Shown piece by piece: positions 48,807 to 58,879 of a stretch of DNA of 64,000 nt (position 1 is the first letter of the stretch; every line of letters starts with the position of its first letter). A program made the translations under genes and the position numbers. The DNA is from Shewanella vesiculosa (GTDB lineage: Bacteria; Pseudomonadota; Gammaproteobacteria; Enterobacterales; Shewanellaceae), in assembly GCF_021560015.1 (NCBI RefSeq), contig NZ_CP073588.1:1116001-1180000 (forward strand), in the 5' to 3' direction. The notes under the pieces were generated by a model, which saw nothing but the letters and a program-made list of their open reading frames with translations, was not told where the DNA came from and made no database searches.

Positions 48807-48836
48807 AACGTTAAGCATGTAATTTTGCTTAACGTT
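48807..48836 (+). terminator. Hairpin after norM
   Basis: An 11-bp perfect stem (AACGTTAAGCA / TGCTTAACGTT) with an 8-nt loop, 15 bp after the stop. The T-rich element is in the loop rather than after it, so efficiency is uncertain. Confidence 0.55.
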
Positions 48837-48969
48837 GAAGCAAGTTGCACAGCAAATCACCATTTAGGCGTAAATATGTTTTTTTTTGCTTGCAAGCAGT
48901 AGGCTATCCAACTTACTATAGCGGCCGCTTTGAAGCGAAATGTTTTGAAGTGATACTGTAGTAAACAAT

Positions 48970-49046
48970 ACACCCGTAGCTCAGTTGGTTAGAGCACTAC
49001 CTTGACATGGTAGGGGTCGGTGGTTCGAGTCCACTCGGGTGTACCA
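48970..49046 (+). tRNA. tRNA-Val (GAC)
   Basis: Full cloverleaf: acceptor ACACCCG / CGGGTGT with encoded CCA, D arm TAGCTCAGTTGGTTAGAGC, anticodon arm CTACC-TTGACAT-GGTAG with anticodon GAC, T loop GGTTCGAGTCC. It reads GUC valine codons. Confidence 0.97.
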
Positions 49047-49083
49047 CTCTTCTCTAAGAGTCTAAATATAGAAATCATACAAT

Positions 49084-49160
49084 ACACCCGTAGCTCAGCT
49101 GGTTAGAGCACTACCTTGACATGGTAGGGGTCGGTGGTTCGAGTCCACTCGGGTGTACCA
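49084..49160 (+). tRNA. tRNA-Val (GAC), second copy
   Basis: Identical to the first copy apart from one D-loop base (CAGCTGG instead of CAGTTGG). Spaced 37 bp after it, so probably from one precursor transcript. Confidence 0.97.
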
Positions 49161-49633
49161 TTTCTTGCTTTATCTCCTCGTTTTAAAAGCCTTTTTTCAA
49201 GTCAGTCATATTACTAGAATTAACCTAGCCTTTACCAAATCTGATTAACCTTGTGACAATTTATATTTTTTTATATGCAAATTTATAGGGTTTCCTTGCA
49301 TTATAAATTGGTAATTAGCAGTATGTAGATATAAAAAAGGCACAAATCACTAACGAGCTAAATATGTTTGTACAAGGTGTTTTGAAAACAACCTTTAATA
49401 CTACCCTCATCTCCCCCAGCTTTGATTCTTAGGCCGTTAGTTAATCCTGTTCAGCCAAAAAACAGTCAAATTATTTGTCTTGTATGCTAATGGACATTCA
49501 ATAACGTTGATACTCATGAGTCTATACACTTAGAACCCCGATTGTTGACTAAGATGATTTATCTACAGTCAAAAATCTGTCTAAGCAAGCATGAGCGACT
49601 ACAAGTAAACTCATCTATTAAATACTCCAGCGT
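49161..49633. other. Intergenic region after the tRNA pair
   Basis: 473 bp without a gene. GTTTTAAAAGCCTTTTTT at 49179-49196 could end the tRNA transcript. The rest is AT-rich. Confidence 0.4.
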
Positions 49634-51181
49634 TCAATCTTTAAACTGGATAATAAGATTATATTGGTCGCTTAACCTGATAAGCAGCTCTTTACTCATG
49701 GATACAGATTTAATGCTTTGTTGCTCACTATGCTTTGCCATATCACTAATGGCGACAACGCTTCGACTTATTTGTTCAGATACGACCGATTGCTCTTCTA
49801 TTGCTGTTGAAATTTGTGCATTTAAACCAGCTATTGCCGAAACTACATTGGTAATATTTTCGAAGGAATCACCAGTTGCATTAGCTAAAGCAACACATTT
49901 TTCCGATTGTTCATTACTTGAATTCATTGCTTTAATGGCTAGAATGGACTCCCCCCTTAACTCACCTAAAAGTTGAACAATCTCATTGGTTGATTGTTGA
50001 GAACGCATTGCTAGCGCCCTAACTTCATCGGCTACAACCGCAAATCCTCTTCCTTGTTCTCCCGCTCTTGCCGCTTCAATAGCCGCATTTAGTGCTAGTA
50101 AATTAGTCTGATCTGCAATACTGCTAATTTCACTAAGAACAGCTTCAATTGATTTAGTACCTTTAACTAAACGATCTATTGAATGGTCTACATTACTAAG
50201 TTGCTTTGATAACTCCTCAATAGCGGCAACCGTTTGAGTAACAATTTCTTGCCCTTTATTACTGCTATTTAAACCTTGCTGGGAAGATTGCGCAGCTCTA
50301 CTTACAATACGAGCGACTTCTTGTATTGTTGAAGACATTTGATTAACCGCTATCGCAACTTGATTGGTTTCACTCGTTTGTCTATTTAAGATGTTTTTAA
50401 CGTCTTCGCCGCAATAAGAGGAGTCCTGCGCCAAGGCTGTCACTTTTTCTGAATCGTCAGATACTCGACCAACTACCGCACTCAATTCTGCTTTACGCAT
50501 TTTTAAAGCTAATTCTATGATGCCGGTTGCATCGTTATTACCTGAATATATGAAGCTCATTAGAGGATTATCAAACACAGCTTTTGCCGTTTTAACCACG
50601 CGAGAATATTTAGTCCTCCATGAGGAAAAAATAATTATTCCACAGAGTGATACAGCTAAATTTGGTAAAGTAAACCACAATGAACTGTTTGCAAAAAATA
50701 AGGAACTTAAGGATAGCGCCATAAGAATGATGAATATAATTTGCACCCATAATGTTGAGTCTTTACTGAAGCTAATTTGCTTAAAGGCTTTACCCGCTGC
50801 AATTTTTCCGTATACAGAATCTGCTCTATGTTTTACATCACTGTCTAAATAAGTACGTACAGATTGATATTCAAACGTTTTACCCGTTTTGTCCTTTATT
50901 GGTGTTACAAAAGCATTTACCCAGTAGTAATCACCATTTTCACATTTATTTTTAACGGGTCCCATCCAGGAATTTCCTGCTTGAATATAACTCCACATGT
51001 CTTTGAATGCCGCCTTAGGCATATCAGGGTGCCTGACCATGTTATGTGGCTTACCCATCATTTCATCTAAAGAAAACCCAGAGATATCACAAAAACTTTT
51101 GTTGGCGTACTTTATGTAACTGTTCAAATTTGTTGTAGAAAGGAGAATTTCGCTAGGCGAAAAAGTTTGTTCTTTACTCAT
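49634..51181 (-). CDS. Aer-like methyl-accepting chemotaxis protein with PAS domain
   Basis: A 515-residue receptor. An N-terminal cytosolic PAS domain (about residues 15-120) holds [15 protein letters not shown] and [25 protein letters not shown], the pattern of FAD-binding aerotaxis PAS domains. Two close membrane helices (about 143-185) follow, then a methyl-accepting signalling hairpin with the conserved tip [20 protein letters not shown] and [16 protein letters not shown]. It probably senses redox or energy state and signals to CheA. A gene for a c-di-GMP enzyme lies 51 bp upstream on the same strand. Confidence 0.92.
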   Translation of the reverse strand: MSKEQTFSPSEILLSTTNLNSYIKYANKSFCDISGFSLDEMMGKPHNMVRHPDMPKAAFKDMWSYIQAGNSWMGPVKNKCENGDYYWVNAFVTPIKDKTGKTFEYQSVRTYLDSDVKHRADSVYGKIAAGKAFKQISFSKDSTLWVQIIFIILMALSLSSLFFANSSLWFTLPNLAVSLCGIIIFSSWRTKYSRVVKTAKAVFDNPLMSFIYSGNNDATGIIELALKMRKAELSAVVGRVSDDSEKVTALAQDSSYCGEDVKNILNRQTSETNQVAIAVNQMSSTIQEVARIVSRAAQSSQQGLNSSNKGQEIVTQTVAAIEELSKQLSNVDHSIDRLVKGTKSIEAVLSEISSIADQTNLLALNAAIEAARAGEQGRGFAVVADEVRALAMRSQQSTNEIVQLLGELRGESILAIKAMNSSNEQSEKCVALANATGDSFENITNVVSAIAGLNAQISTAIEEQSVVSEQISRSVVAISDMAKHSEQQSIKSVSMSKELLIRLSDQYNLIIQFKD

Positions 51182-51232
51182 GTAAGTTACTCATTAGTTA
51201 GTTTGTGTGAAATGTTTACTGTGGCAATACTT

Positions 51233-53599
51233 TCAGGCGTCTTTTACAAGCAGTGAAATAATATTTTCAGATGTGAGTGGCTTACTAAAGTAGTAGCCTT
51301 GACCATAATCACAGTTAATATTGAGGAGATGTTTGATTTGTTCCTCGAGTTCAATTCCTTCAGCCGTTACCATTAGATTTAAAGAACTCCCCAGCGATAC
51401 AATGGTATTAACCAAAACAACTTTGATTTCATTGAAGTTATTATTATTGATCCCGCTAACGAAAGACTTGTCGACTTTTATGGATGTAATAGGATAATTA
51501 GCTAAATACTGTAGTGATGAATAACACGTGCCAAAGTCATCTAACGCTATACCAACGCCTATTTTCCTTAAATTCGCTAATGCTTGATCTAACATTAGTG
51601 AGGGCTCAATGAGTGTTTGTTCAGTAAGCTCTATCTCTAAACAACGTCCATCTAATTGATACGTTTCTAAAAGTTTTTCAATGGAACGTGAGAATGTCGG
51701 ATCTTTCATCTGGTAAGGAGATATGTTTACCGCAACATGAAACTCTTTTCCTGTTAAATCCTGCCAGTGCTTGATTGCTTCAAGGGATGTTTTTAACACA
51801 AAATCGCCGACCTTATTTATAAGGTTTTTTTTCTCGAGAATAGGAATGTAATCTTCTGGAACTAAATGACTGAAGCGAAAATTGTTCCATCGCAGCAATG
51901 CTTCAAAACCAATTATATTTTGAGATTTGATTTCGAATTTTGGTTGATAAACAAGGTAAAATTCATTATTTTCATAAGCTTGCTGCAAAGCTATTTCTAA
52001 TGCGTAGTATTCAGCTGTCTGAATAAACATCGCATCCTCAAAATATGCATAAGAGCTTTTACCCAAACTTTTTTTCGCGTCATACATAGCGAGATCAGCA
52101 TTGCGAATTAATTGATCACAATTACGCCCACAGTCAGGATAAATGCTTATGCCAATACTCGCGCCAATTTGTACACTCTTTCCGTCGATAGGCTCAATGC
52201 ATTCAATAGCGAGTAATATTTTTTCAACTATATTAGTCAGTGACTCACTATGAATAATGTCAGGTATGATAACTAGGTACTCATCGCCACCAAGTCGACC
52301 AATTGTATCTTCGACTCGTAATAAGTCTCTAAGTACATTGGCAATACAAATAAGTAGCTTATCGCCGAATTCATGACCGTGGAGGTCATTGGCCTTTTTG
52401 AAATGATCTAAGTCGATAAACAACACACCAAATTTATTATTACTTAGATTTGCCCGACTAATAGCTTGGTCAAGTCTATCGTTTATTAGTTTCCTATTTG
52501 GTAAGTTGGTCAGTAAATCATAATTAGCTTGATGTATTAACTTCGCTTCATTTTGTTTCTTCTCTGATATATCCCGAATAACGGTAATAGCCACTTTGCG
52601 ATTATTCAGCTCTGCTAGATTCAAACTTATCTCAACTGGAAATTCTTTTTCCTGCTTATTTAGTGCATATAATGTCTTTCCGAGCCCCATCATTCTCGCG
52701 CTCGAATGGTTGAAAAAAAGTGCTATTTTCTCGTGATGATTAACAAACCTTTTCGGCATGAGTGTCGCAATGTTTAATTTTACAAATTCACTTTTTGAGT
52801 AACCAAAAAGGTCTTCTGCACTCTTATTCACTTGAGAGATAACTCCGTCTCTATCGGAAATTATCATTGCATCAGGAGATGATTCTAAAAGCTTGTTTGA
52901 CCATGCAAGTTGGCTCGATACTGCTTGTTTTTCATTTTTTATATACCTCTGAAATGTATAAAAAACTATTAACAAACATGATGCCAGTAAGACTAAAATG
53001 AGTAATTCAATACGTAAATATTCTAATGAACCGTTATAAGACGTTTGTGTAATATTGTTAGCTTTACTTTCAGCCGTATTTGTCAAAAACTCTAACTGCT
53101 TATTAATTTTTTTTATGTTTTGCGTATTTTGTTGTAGCTGGTTAAGTAATAAACTCTTTTCTTCATTAAGTCTAATTCTAGCAATAATTTGTTCTCTGAC
53201 AGAGAGCCAATCTAAGTAAACCCGTTTAACCGTATCTACCCTACTTTTATCTCCAACAAATTCTTTACCCAGTAGGTCAAATGCTCGATTAACTTGATTA
53301 TCATAATGGTCATTTTGACTAGCTATATTTTCCAGTCCGTGCTTGTTAGGAATGTATATTAAATCAACTAGTGACAGTTGACTTAAAAGCGTATGTTTCC
53401 TTATGTCACTAACTGCTTGTGCGACGCGACTATAATTATTGAATGATTTATTTAAGGTGATTACACTCTTTGTGTACAATAAAAATATAGAAAACGTACA
53501 AGCAAGTGCTAAGATCAAAAAAACGACTATATATTTCATATTTCTTTTTTTTGCTAAGACACATTCAGAGCTTTTTTCACTTTTAATTTTATAAGCCAT
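51233..53599 (-). CDS. Membrane PAS-GGDEF-EAL protein
   Basis: A 788-residue signalling protein. Two membrane helices (about 20-42 and 192-214) flank a helical periplasmic sensor, then come a PAS domain (about 230-345), a GGDEF domain with signature RLGGDEY (about 436), where Tyr replaces Phe, and an EAL domain with GFEALLRWNN (about 565), DDFGTCYSSL. The EAL set is intact; the GGDEY variant may be active. I start at 53599 with GAGG upstream rather than at 53638. Probably co-transcribed with the chemotaxis receptor. Confidence 0.88.
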   Translation of the reverse strand: MAYKIKSEKSSECVLAKKRNMKYIVVFLILALACTFSIFLLYTKSVITLNKSFNNYSRVAQAVSDIRKHTLLSQLSLVDLIYIPNKHGLENIASQNDHYDNQVNRAFDLLGKEFVGDKSRVDTVKRVYLDWLSVREQIIARIRLNEEKSLLLNQLQQNTQNIKKINKQLEFLTNTAESKANNITQTSYNGSLEYLRIELLILVLLASCLLIVFYTFQRYIKNEKQAVSSQLAWSNKLLESSPDAMIISDRDGVISQVNKSAEDLFGYSKSEFVKLNIATLMPKRFVNHHEKIALFFNHSSARMMGLGKTLYALNKQEKEFPVEISLNLAELNNRKVAITVIRDISEKKQNEAKLIHQANYDLLTNLPNRKLINDRLDQAISRANLSNNKFGVLFIDLDHFKKANDLHGHEFGDKLLICIANVLRDLLRVEDTIGRLGGDEYLVIIPDIIHSESLTNIVEKILLAIECIEPIDGKSVQIGASIGISIYPDCGRNCDQLIRNADLAMYDAKKSLGKSSYAYFEDAMFIQTAEYYALEIALQQAYENNEFYLVYQPKFEIKSQNIIGFEALLRWNNFRFSHLVPEDYIPILEKKNLINKVGDFVLKTSLEAIKHWQDLTGKEFHVAVNISPYQMKDPTFSRSIEKLLETYQLDGRCLEIELTEQTLIEPSLMLDQALANLRKIGVGIALDDFGTCYSSLQYLANYPITSIKVDKSFVSGINNNNFNEIKVVLVNTIVSLGSSLNLMVTAEGIELEEQIKHLLNINCDYGQGYYFSKPLTSENIISLLVKDA

Positions 53600-54354
53600 T
53601 GAAATAACCTCATTAAATTTAATGTTTACAATCAGCACATTGAAAAACTGATCGAAGACTTTAAAAATAAGCTCAATCTTTGCTGCTGTTTTATATTATT
53701 TACAGCCACCTATAACTGTTAAAAAATATTCATTCACCAGTGTAACTTTGCCGCGCAATTATTTAGCTATAAGATAATATTCTTTATTACTAGCTGCCAT
53801 TATTGCTGTAGAACTTATTTTAAGCGGCTAGGCCTGGCGAAAAGTGTTACTCTTAATTTAAAGATGCGTCGTCACTTCGCACATGATATTTGCATATGTA
53901 AACAACCATATAGCTGATCATCTCATCATTGCCTGCCGGTTCATACCGTAGATCACCATAACGTTGTAACAACTAATTCATATCCATTCTGCTCCTTTTT
54001 GAAAACGCGGAAAGACCCAATTTTCAATGGCTTGATGAACTAATTTAGTGACTAAACTTATAAAGGAAACACACAACCCCTTATCATTGGCATTGCATTT
54101 TTTTAGAGTAGTTATGTTAGTAACTTAACTATAACAATACACTCAAAAAAACATCCAAACTATTATTTTTAAGGGATAAAATTCATATTGCGATTTTTGT
54201 ATGATTACTAACATTATGGTTTGTAGGGTTTGTGTAGCTCAAACTGTTATAATTGCGTAATTTGTATGCCACAGTAACTTTATTTGCTGTAGATTATTGG
54301 CATATTATATTCATTCAATTAGAAAATATTAGTTTCTAGTGCGTTGTATCCAAA
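53600..54354. other. 755-bp AT-rich non-coding region
   Basis: Between two divergent regulators. No ORF with protein-like composition in either strand. It should hold both promoters; no clear operator was recognised. Confidence 0.4.
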
Positions 54355-55275
54355 ATGAAGTACGTTGAGTGTAATAGTATTGATGTCTATATTGATAATT
54401 TAAATGGACTGGACGTAGAAGCAACGCAGGTTGGTAGTGGACGTTTTTTTAGCACAAATAGAAATGTTAAGCTCCCGCTGATTGAAATCAACCATTGGCG
54501 TATTAATACCAGCATCTTATATCATGGAGCTTTAGCACAGGATAAAATTTATCTCTCTTTCCCCATAGAAAGGGAATCACAAATAATAGATGGCAAGGTT
54601 TTCGGTAGCGACTCTATTTTAGCCGTTTTACCCGACGAAGATCTATTGGTTCTTCATCCTAAACTTGTTGAAACAATGGATTTTTTAATCCCTTTGGCAG
54701 TATTGCAAGATTACTATAAATACCAAAACCTTACTGATACTTTACCATCATTAAAAAACCTGAGAAATAAAACTACATTTTCAAATATTGAGACTTTAAA
54801 AATAAAACAGCTTATTAATTATACGTTAAGTGTTATTGACCAAGTAAGCCAATGGAATTATTTGGCCGCAGTAGACGCTCAGGATACGATTTTAGTAAAC
54901 ATATTAGAAATTTTGGGTGAATCTGGTGGCAAAAAGATAATCTGTAGTTCAAAACATAGAGTCGTTGTTGTTAAACGGGCGTTAGCTGCTATCCATAAAG
55001 AGCCTAAATCCAATTTAACTATCGTAGAATTATCTAATATCTGCTTTTGTAGTATAAGAACTTTAGAATATTCCTTTAAGTCTATCCTTGGATGTTCACC
55101 CAAGGCTTATCTTATAAAAAGAAGACTAAACCTTATTAAGCATGAAATAAAATGCAGTCCAGAGAAAAGTATTAGTAGAATCGCTATCGATTTTGGGGTA
55201 GTTAATGCAGGACGATTTTCCAATGACTATTTTATGTATTTTGGCGAGTACCCTTCGGATACACGGAATAAATAA
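54355..55275 (+). CDS. AraC-family transcriptional regulator
   Basis: A 306-residue regulator. The N-terminal 200 residues are a ligand or cofactor domain without a known motif; the C-terminal DNA-binding part (about 205-303) has the two helix-turn-helix units, LTIVELSNICFCSIRTLEYSF and the AraC signature ISRIAIDFGVVNAGRFSNDY then FGEYPSD. The layout resembles EutR/OruR-type regulators. No ribosome site stands out. It converges on the CurA-like gene; whether it controls the oxidoreductase pair is unknown. Confidence 0.88.
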   Translation: MKYVECNSIDVYIDNLNGLDVEATQVGSGRFFSTNRNVKLPLIEINHWRINTSILYHGALAQDKIYLSFPIERESQIIDGKVFGSDSILAVLPDEDLLVLHPKLVETMDFLIPLAVLQDYYKYQNLTDTLPSLKNLRNKTTFSNIETLKIKQLINYTLSVIDQVSQWNYLAAVDAQDTILVNILEILGESGGKKIICSSKHRVVVVKRALAAIHKEPKSNLTIVELSNICFCSIRTLEYSFKSILGCSPKAYLIKRRLNLIKHEIKCSPEKSISRIAIDFGVVNAGRFSNDYFMYFGEYPSDTRNK

Positions 55276-55348
55276 TATCAACTGCCATAGGCTCATTTTA
55301 TGGCAGTGCAGACTTTGCCAATAATGATATAAGTTAGGCCCTGTATGC

Positions 55349-55373
55349 AGTGGCACACTAATTATGTGCCACT
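55349..55373. terminator. Hairpin between araC-like and curA-like genes
   Basis: A perfect 9-bp stem (AGTGGCACA / TGTGCCACT) and 7-nt loop between convergent genes. No long T-run. Confidence 0.5.
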
Positions 55374-55478
55374 TAACTAGAGATGAGTATGTTCTTTACT
55401 TTATGTGCAGCTGCTATTGTGAAAAGCTATCACCCGAGAGCAAAGTCAGTATGCTTAAGATGGTAATGTACTGACCAT

Positions 55479-56513
55479 TTACTTTTGACCAACGTGGATC
55501 GTACGCTTACCAAAGCTTTCACCATTAAGTAGACCTATGAATGCATTTGGGGCATTTTCTAACCCTGTGATAATCTCTTCTCGATATTTAATCTTGCCGC
55601 TTTTAACCCAAGCAGTCATCTCTGTCGCGAAATCAGGATACAGATGGCCAAAATCATCAAAAATAATGAAACCCTGCAGTTTTATTTTCTTGCGCAGGAT
55701 CTGCCCCATCAGCCAGTTCATCCTGTCTGGCCCCTCTGGCAAATTGGTAGCATTGTATTGCGATACCAGCCCGCAAAGTGGGATTCGGGCGTTCGGATTC
55801 AATAGCGGAATAACAGCATCAAGGACCTTACCACCGACACTTTCAAAATAGACATCAATGCCGTTTGAGCTCACCTTAGCAAGTTGGACGGCAAAGTCAG
55901 CAGCCTTATGGTCGATGCAGGCGTCAAAGCCCAACTCGTCTACTGCATAGGCACATTTTTCCGCACCGCCCGCAATTCCAACCACATGGCAGCCAAGTAG
56001 CTTGCCAATTTGACCAACAGTGGCACCGACAGGACCGGTCGCAGCTGCCACAACAATGGTTTCGCCTGCTTTTGGTGCACCAATCTGCTTCAGGCCAGCC
56101 CAAGCAGTAAACCCAGGCATGCCTAAAATACCGAGCGCCCATGAAAGATGCGACGAAGACTTACCGAGGTTAGTAAGCCCAACGCCATCAGACACTGCAT
56201 AGTCCTGCCAACCATTGTAACTAAGTACAAAGTCGCCTGGAGCAAAGCCATCGATATTGGAATCAACAACTTGAGACACTGTGCCGCCTATCATCACCTC
56301 GCCTATTTCGACTGGGTCGGCATAAGATGGTGCATCGCTCATCCGCCCCCGCATATAGGGATCAAGCGAAAGGAACTCAGTCCGCAGTAGCATTTGTTGG
56401 TCGCCAGCAACAGGGATGGCAGTCTCAATCAAAGTTAACGTGTCTTCCGTAGGCTCGCCTGAGGGACGTTGGCTAAGAACCCATTGTCGATTCGTTGTGT
56501 TTGTCTGTGTCAT
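55479..56513 (-). CDS. NADP-dependent zinc-independent MDR oxidoreductase (CurA-like)
   Basis: A 344-residue medium-chain reductase of the leukotriene B4 dehydrogenase/CurA group. It starts QWVLSQRPSGEPTEDTLTL, and has DPYMRGRMSD, GMPGFTAWAGL and the nucleotide loop AATGPVGATVGQIGKLLG. No zinc-ligand Cys cluster is present. Such enzymes reduce double bonds of alpha,beta-unsaturated ketones or aldehydes with NADPH. Operon with the iron alcohol dehydrogenase 12 bp upstream. Confidence 0.9.
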   Translation of the reverse strand: MTQTNTTNRQWVLSQRPSGEPTEDTLTLIETAIPVAGDQQMLLRTEFLSLDPYMRGRMSDAPSYADPVEIGEVMIGGTVSQVVDSNIDGFAPGDFVLSYNGWQDYAVSDGVGLTNLGKSSSHLSWALGILGMPGFTAWAGLKQIGAPKAGETIVVAAATGPVGATVGQIGKLLGCHVVGIAGGAEKCAYAVDELGFDACIDHKAADFAVQLAKVSSNGIDVYFESVGGKVLDAVIPLLNPNARIPLCGLVSQYNATNLPEGPDRMNWLMGQILRKKIKLQGFIIFDDFGHLYPDFATEMTAWVKSGKIKYREEIITGLENAPNAFIGLLNGESFGKRTIHVGQK

Positions 56514-56525
56514 GTTCTATCTCCT

Positions 56526-57683
56526 TTAAAGTGACGCTTCGAGAATCCGGCGCACATCAGTTGGGGTGATGTCTTTATGTTCGCCAAGGGCCGTCATGCC
56601 ATGTTCCTCCAAGGCACTAACGATAAGTTCAATTTCTGGGGCGGCAATATCGTAGTCGCTTAAGTGAGTCTTAATGCCTAGTTTCTCAAAGAATGCACGC
56701 GTAGCATCTATCGCAGCGTCAATTCGTACGGCATCAGAACCTTCGTTGATCCCCCAAACATTACGAGCATATTGCAGTAGTTTTTCGTGCTTGTGGCCGC
56801 GTTGATCATTCAATAATGACGGCAATATAACTGCAAGTGTACGGGCGTGGTCGGTATCATTGAGCGCGGTAATCTCATGTCCGATCATGTGAGAAGCCCA
56901 ATCTTGTGGCACTCCGGCACCGATTAATCCATTCAAGGCCAGCGTGGCCGTCAACATCAAACTTGCGCGGATGTCATAATCTTCTGGTGTCTCTAGCGCT
57001 TTAGGGCCAAGCTCAATAATGGTGCGCAGTAGAGACTCGGCAAAACCATCCTGTACGTGTGCGCCGCTGGGGTAAGTCAGATACTGCTCGACGATATGAA
57101 CAAAGGCATCTACTGCACCATTGGCAATCTGACGAGCAGGCAGCGTATAGGTAAGCTCAGGATCGAGAACAGAAAAAATTGGGTAGCAATGTGGACTTCT
57201 AAAAGGAAGCTTGGCTACCTTCTCTGGGTTAGTGATCACTCCACCATTATTCATCTCTGATCCTGTTGCAGGCAGTGTTAGCACAGTACCAAACGGCATA
57301 GCCTGGGTCACTTTTGTACTGCCAGCAGTAAGGATTTCCCAAGGGTCACCCGCATAAAGCGCCGCCATGGCAATGAATTTAGTCGCATCAATAACAGATC
57401 CACCACCCACGGCAAGCAAAAAGGTGATGTCGTTATCAGCGATTGCTTTAACGGCATTAAGGGTAGTGGCATAACGAGGATTTGGCTCTATACCGCCGAA
57501 CTCGACTAATGTGCGATCAGCTAGTGCTGTTCTTACTTGTGTTAACACGCCGGTCCGTTCTGCGCTACCGCCGCCATAGATAATCAATACTTTTGCATCT
57601 GCTGGAACATGATCGTTCAGGTCTTCGATGCGGCCTTTGCCAAAGAGGATTTCTGTGGGGTTATGAAAGTCAAAGTTTTTCAT
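56526..57683 (-). CDS. Iron-containing alcohol dehydrogenase (YqhD/BDH type)
   Basis: A 385-residue group III alcohol dehydrogenase. It begins FDFHNPTEILFGKGRI; GGGSVIDATKF is the NAD(P)H loop, and metal ligands lie in NGAVDAFVHIVEQYL (Asp, His) and GHEITALNDTDHARTLA (His, His). It reduces aldehydes with NADPH and could detoxify them together with the downstream CurA-like reductase. AGGA precedes the ATG. A broken TetR gene lies 740 bp upstream on the same strand. Confidence 0.92.
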   Translation of the reverse strand: MKNFDFHNPTEILFGKGRIEDLNDHVPADAKVLIIYGGGSAERTGVLTQVRTALADRTLVEFGGIEPNPRYATTLNAVKAIADNDITFLLAVGGGSVIDATKFIAMAALYAGDPWEILTAGSTKVTQAMPFGTVLTLPATGSEMNNGGVITNPEKVAKLPFRSPHCYPIFSVLDPELTYTLPARQIANGAVDAFVHIVEQYLTYPSGAHVQDGFAESLLRTIIELGPKALETPEDYDIRASLMLTATLALNGLIGAGVPQDWASHMIGHEITALNDTDHARTLAVILPSLLNDQRGHKHEKLLQYARNVWGINEGSDAVRIDAAIDATRAFFEKLGIKTHLSDYDIAAPEIELIVSALEEHGMTALGEHKDITPTDVRRILEASL

Positions 57684-58424
57684 ATTAGGATTCCTTCTGA
57701 TTAAATGTGAAGGCGTACGCTTATACTGACATACGTCGATTTTTCTGTGTCTAGCATTCGAATACCGGTAAACCTGATGACAAATATACTGGAAGGGGTT
57801 GCGCTCCCAGCCATTACAAAAAGACTTAGCAACAACATCGTAAATAGCGCTATTTTGCCAATAATGGTAATAGCCTAGATGGAATAAAATGCGTTGATCA
57901 TATTCACTTACTTGATGTTTACATTGTTATTCTTTACTAAATGGCCAACTATAATTAAATGAGTAAATTACCTAAAGTAACCACTTAGATATGTCAATAC
58001 GATATTTAAATATAAAACTCTTCATTACCTATGATTTAAGACATTTATATTTAGAGATAATATTTAAATATATTTTCAGCATGAAGCTAACCATATTAAA
58101 ACAAGCTGATCAAAAACACTGTTAGTGCTGTGCTTTAAATAAACCAAATTATATTTTACTGTTTAGTTACACTAACATACCAATGTTAGCCTTTCCAATT
58201 AGGCCAATAAATCTTAATAATTGTAAACAGTTCAGACTAAAAGGATGTAATTGAGTACATTCAGTTAACAATACTAACGATTTAGATTAAGTTTTGTTTA
58301 AGTATGGAAATGATGATAGGTACTAACAATAATCAGCGTATGTTATTAACCACATAAGATTAACTTAATAATAACTCTTAAATAGATATATAGATAAATA
58401 AGCATCTATGTTTTTAAATAAATT
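57684..58424. other. Non-coding region upstream of the alcohol dehydrogenase
   Basis: 740 bp, very AT-rich in its right half. Near 57703-57846 a minus-strand frame of about 47 codons (MLLLSLFVMAGSATPSS) ends just before the dehydrogenase; no ribosome site, not called. Should hold the promoter of the oxidoreductase operon. Confidence 0.4.
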
Positions 58425-58803
58425 CTAACGAGCGTGAAAATCAACAGTTTCAATACTGCTTATTTCATCATCCATACAGAAATGTGGGCAGCCCAACACG
58501 CGGCCATGTTTCTCGATAGCCTCGACCTGTGTATTGTATATCGTAAAAGTAGGCTTTAAGTCATTCTAAAGGTGGTCTAGTTAGCGAAAAAGGTCTTGAT
58601 TTTCGGCTTTTTTTCCTCCGATCCGTCGCGGATGGCCTCAGTAGCATATTGTGATTTAGATTTGAAAAATACTAGCAACAGCCCTTCTTCACGCCGAATC
58701 GCTCACATATAGCATCAATAGTGAGAGTGCCATAGCTGCTCTGCCACATTAAATCTAATATTGCTTGTAGCAAGCGTTCTTTGCCATCACTTTTGCGGCC
58801 CAT
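58425..58803 (-). pseudogene. Decayed TetR-family regulator
   Basis: Reading leftward from an ATG at 58803, MGRKSDGKERLLQAILDLMW and TLTIDAICERFGVKKG give a TetR helix-turn-helix, then a stop. Coding resumes in another frame with FFKSKSQYATEAIRDGSEEK and KPKIKTFFAN, stops, and resumes in a third frame with TQVEAIEKHGRVLGCPHF, ending HAR at 58425. The whole spans 379 bp against about 570 for an intact gene, so a frameshift and an internal deletion have occurred. It lies next to the dehydrogenase-reductase operon, which it may once have repressed. Confidence 0.85.
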
Positions 58804-58879
58804 TTCCAGTACCTATCAATACGTTGATATTATTGAAATTGACTATTATCTATTCGTCTCGATACGCTAATTGGGCCAA

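Noticed and set aside
53650..54350. Search for CRISPR arrays or other short tandem repeats across the window, including this gap
   Set aside because: No regularly spaced direct repeats were seen here or elsewhere; only the tRNA pair is a clear tandem repeat.
57703..57846. Minus-strand frame with a signal-peptide-like start (MLLLSLFVMAGS) before the alcohol dehydrogenase
   Set aside because: No ribosome site and no family; the hydrophobic start is likely fortuitous.
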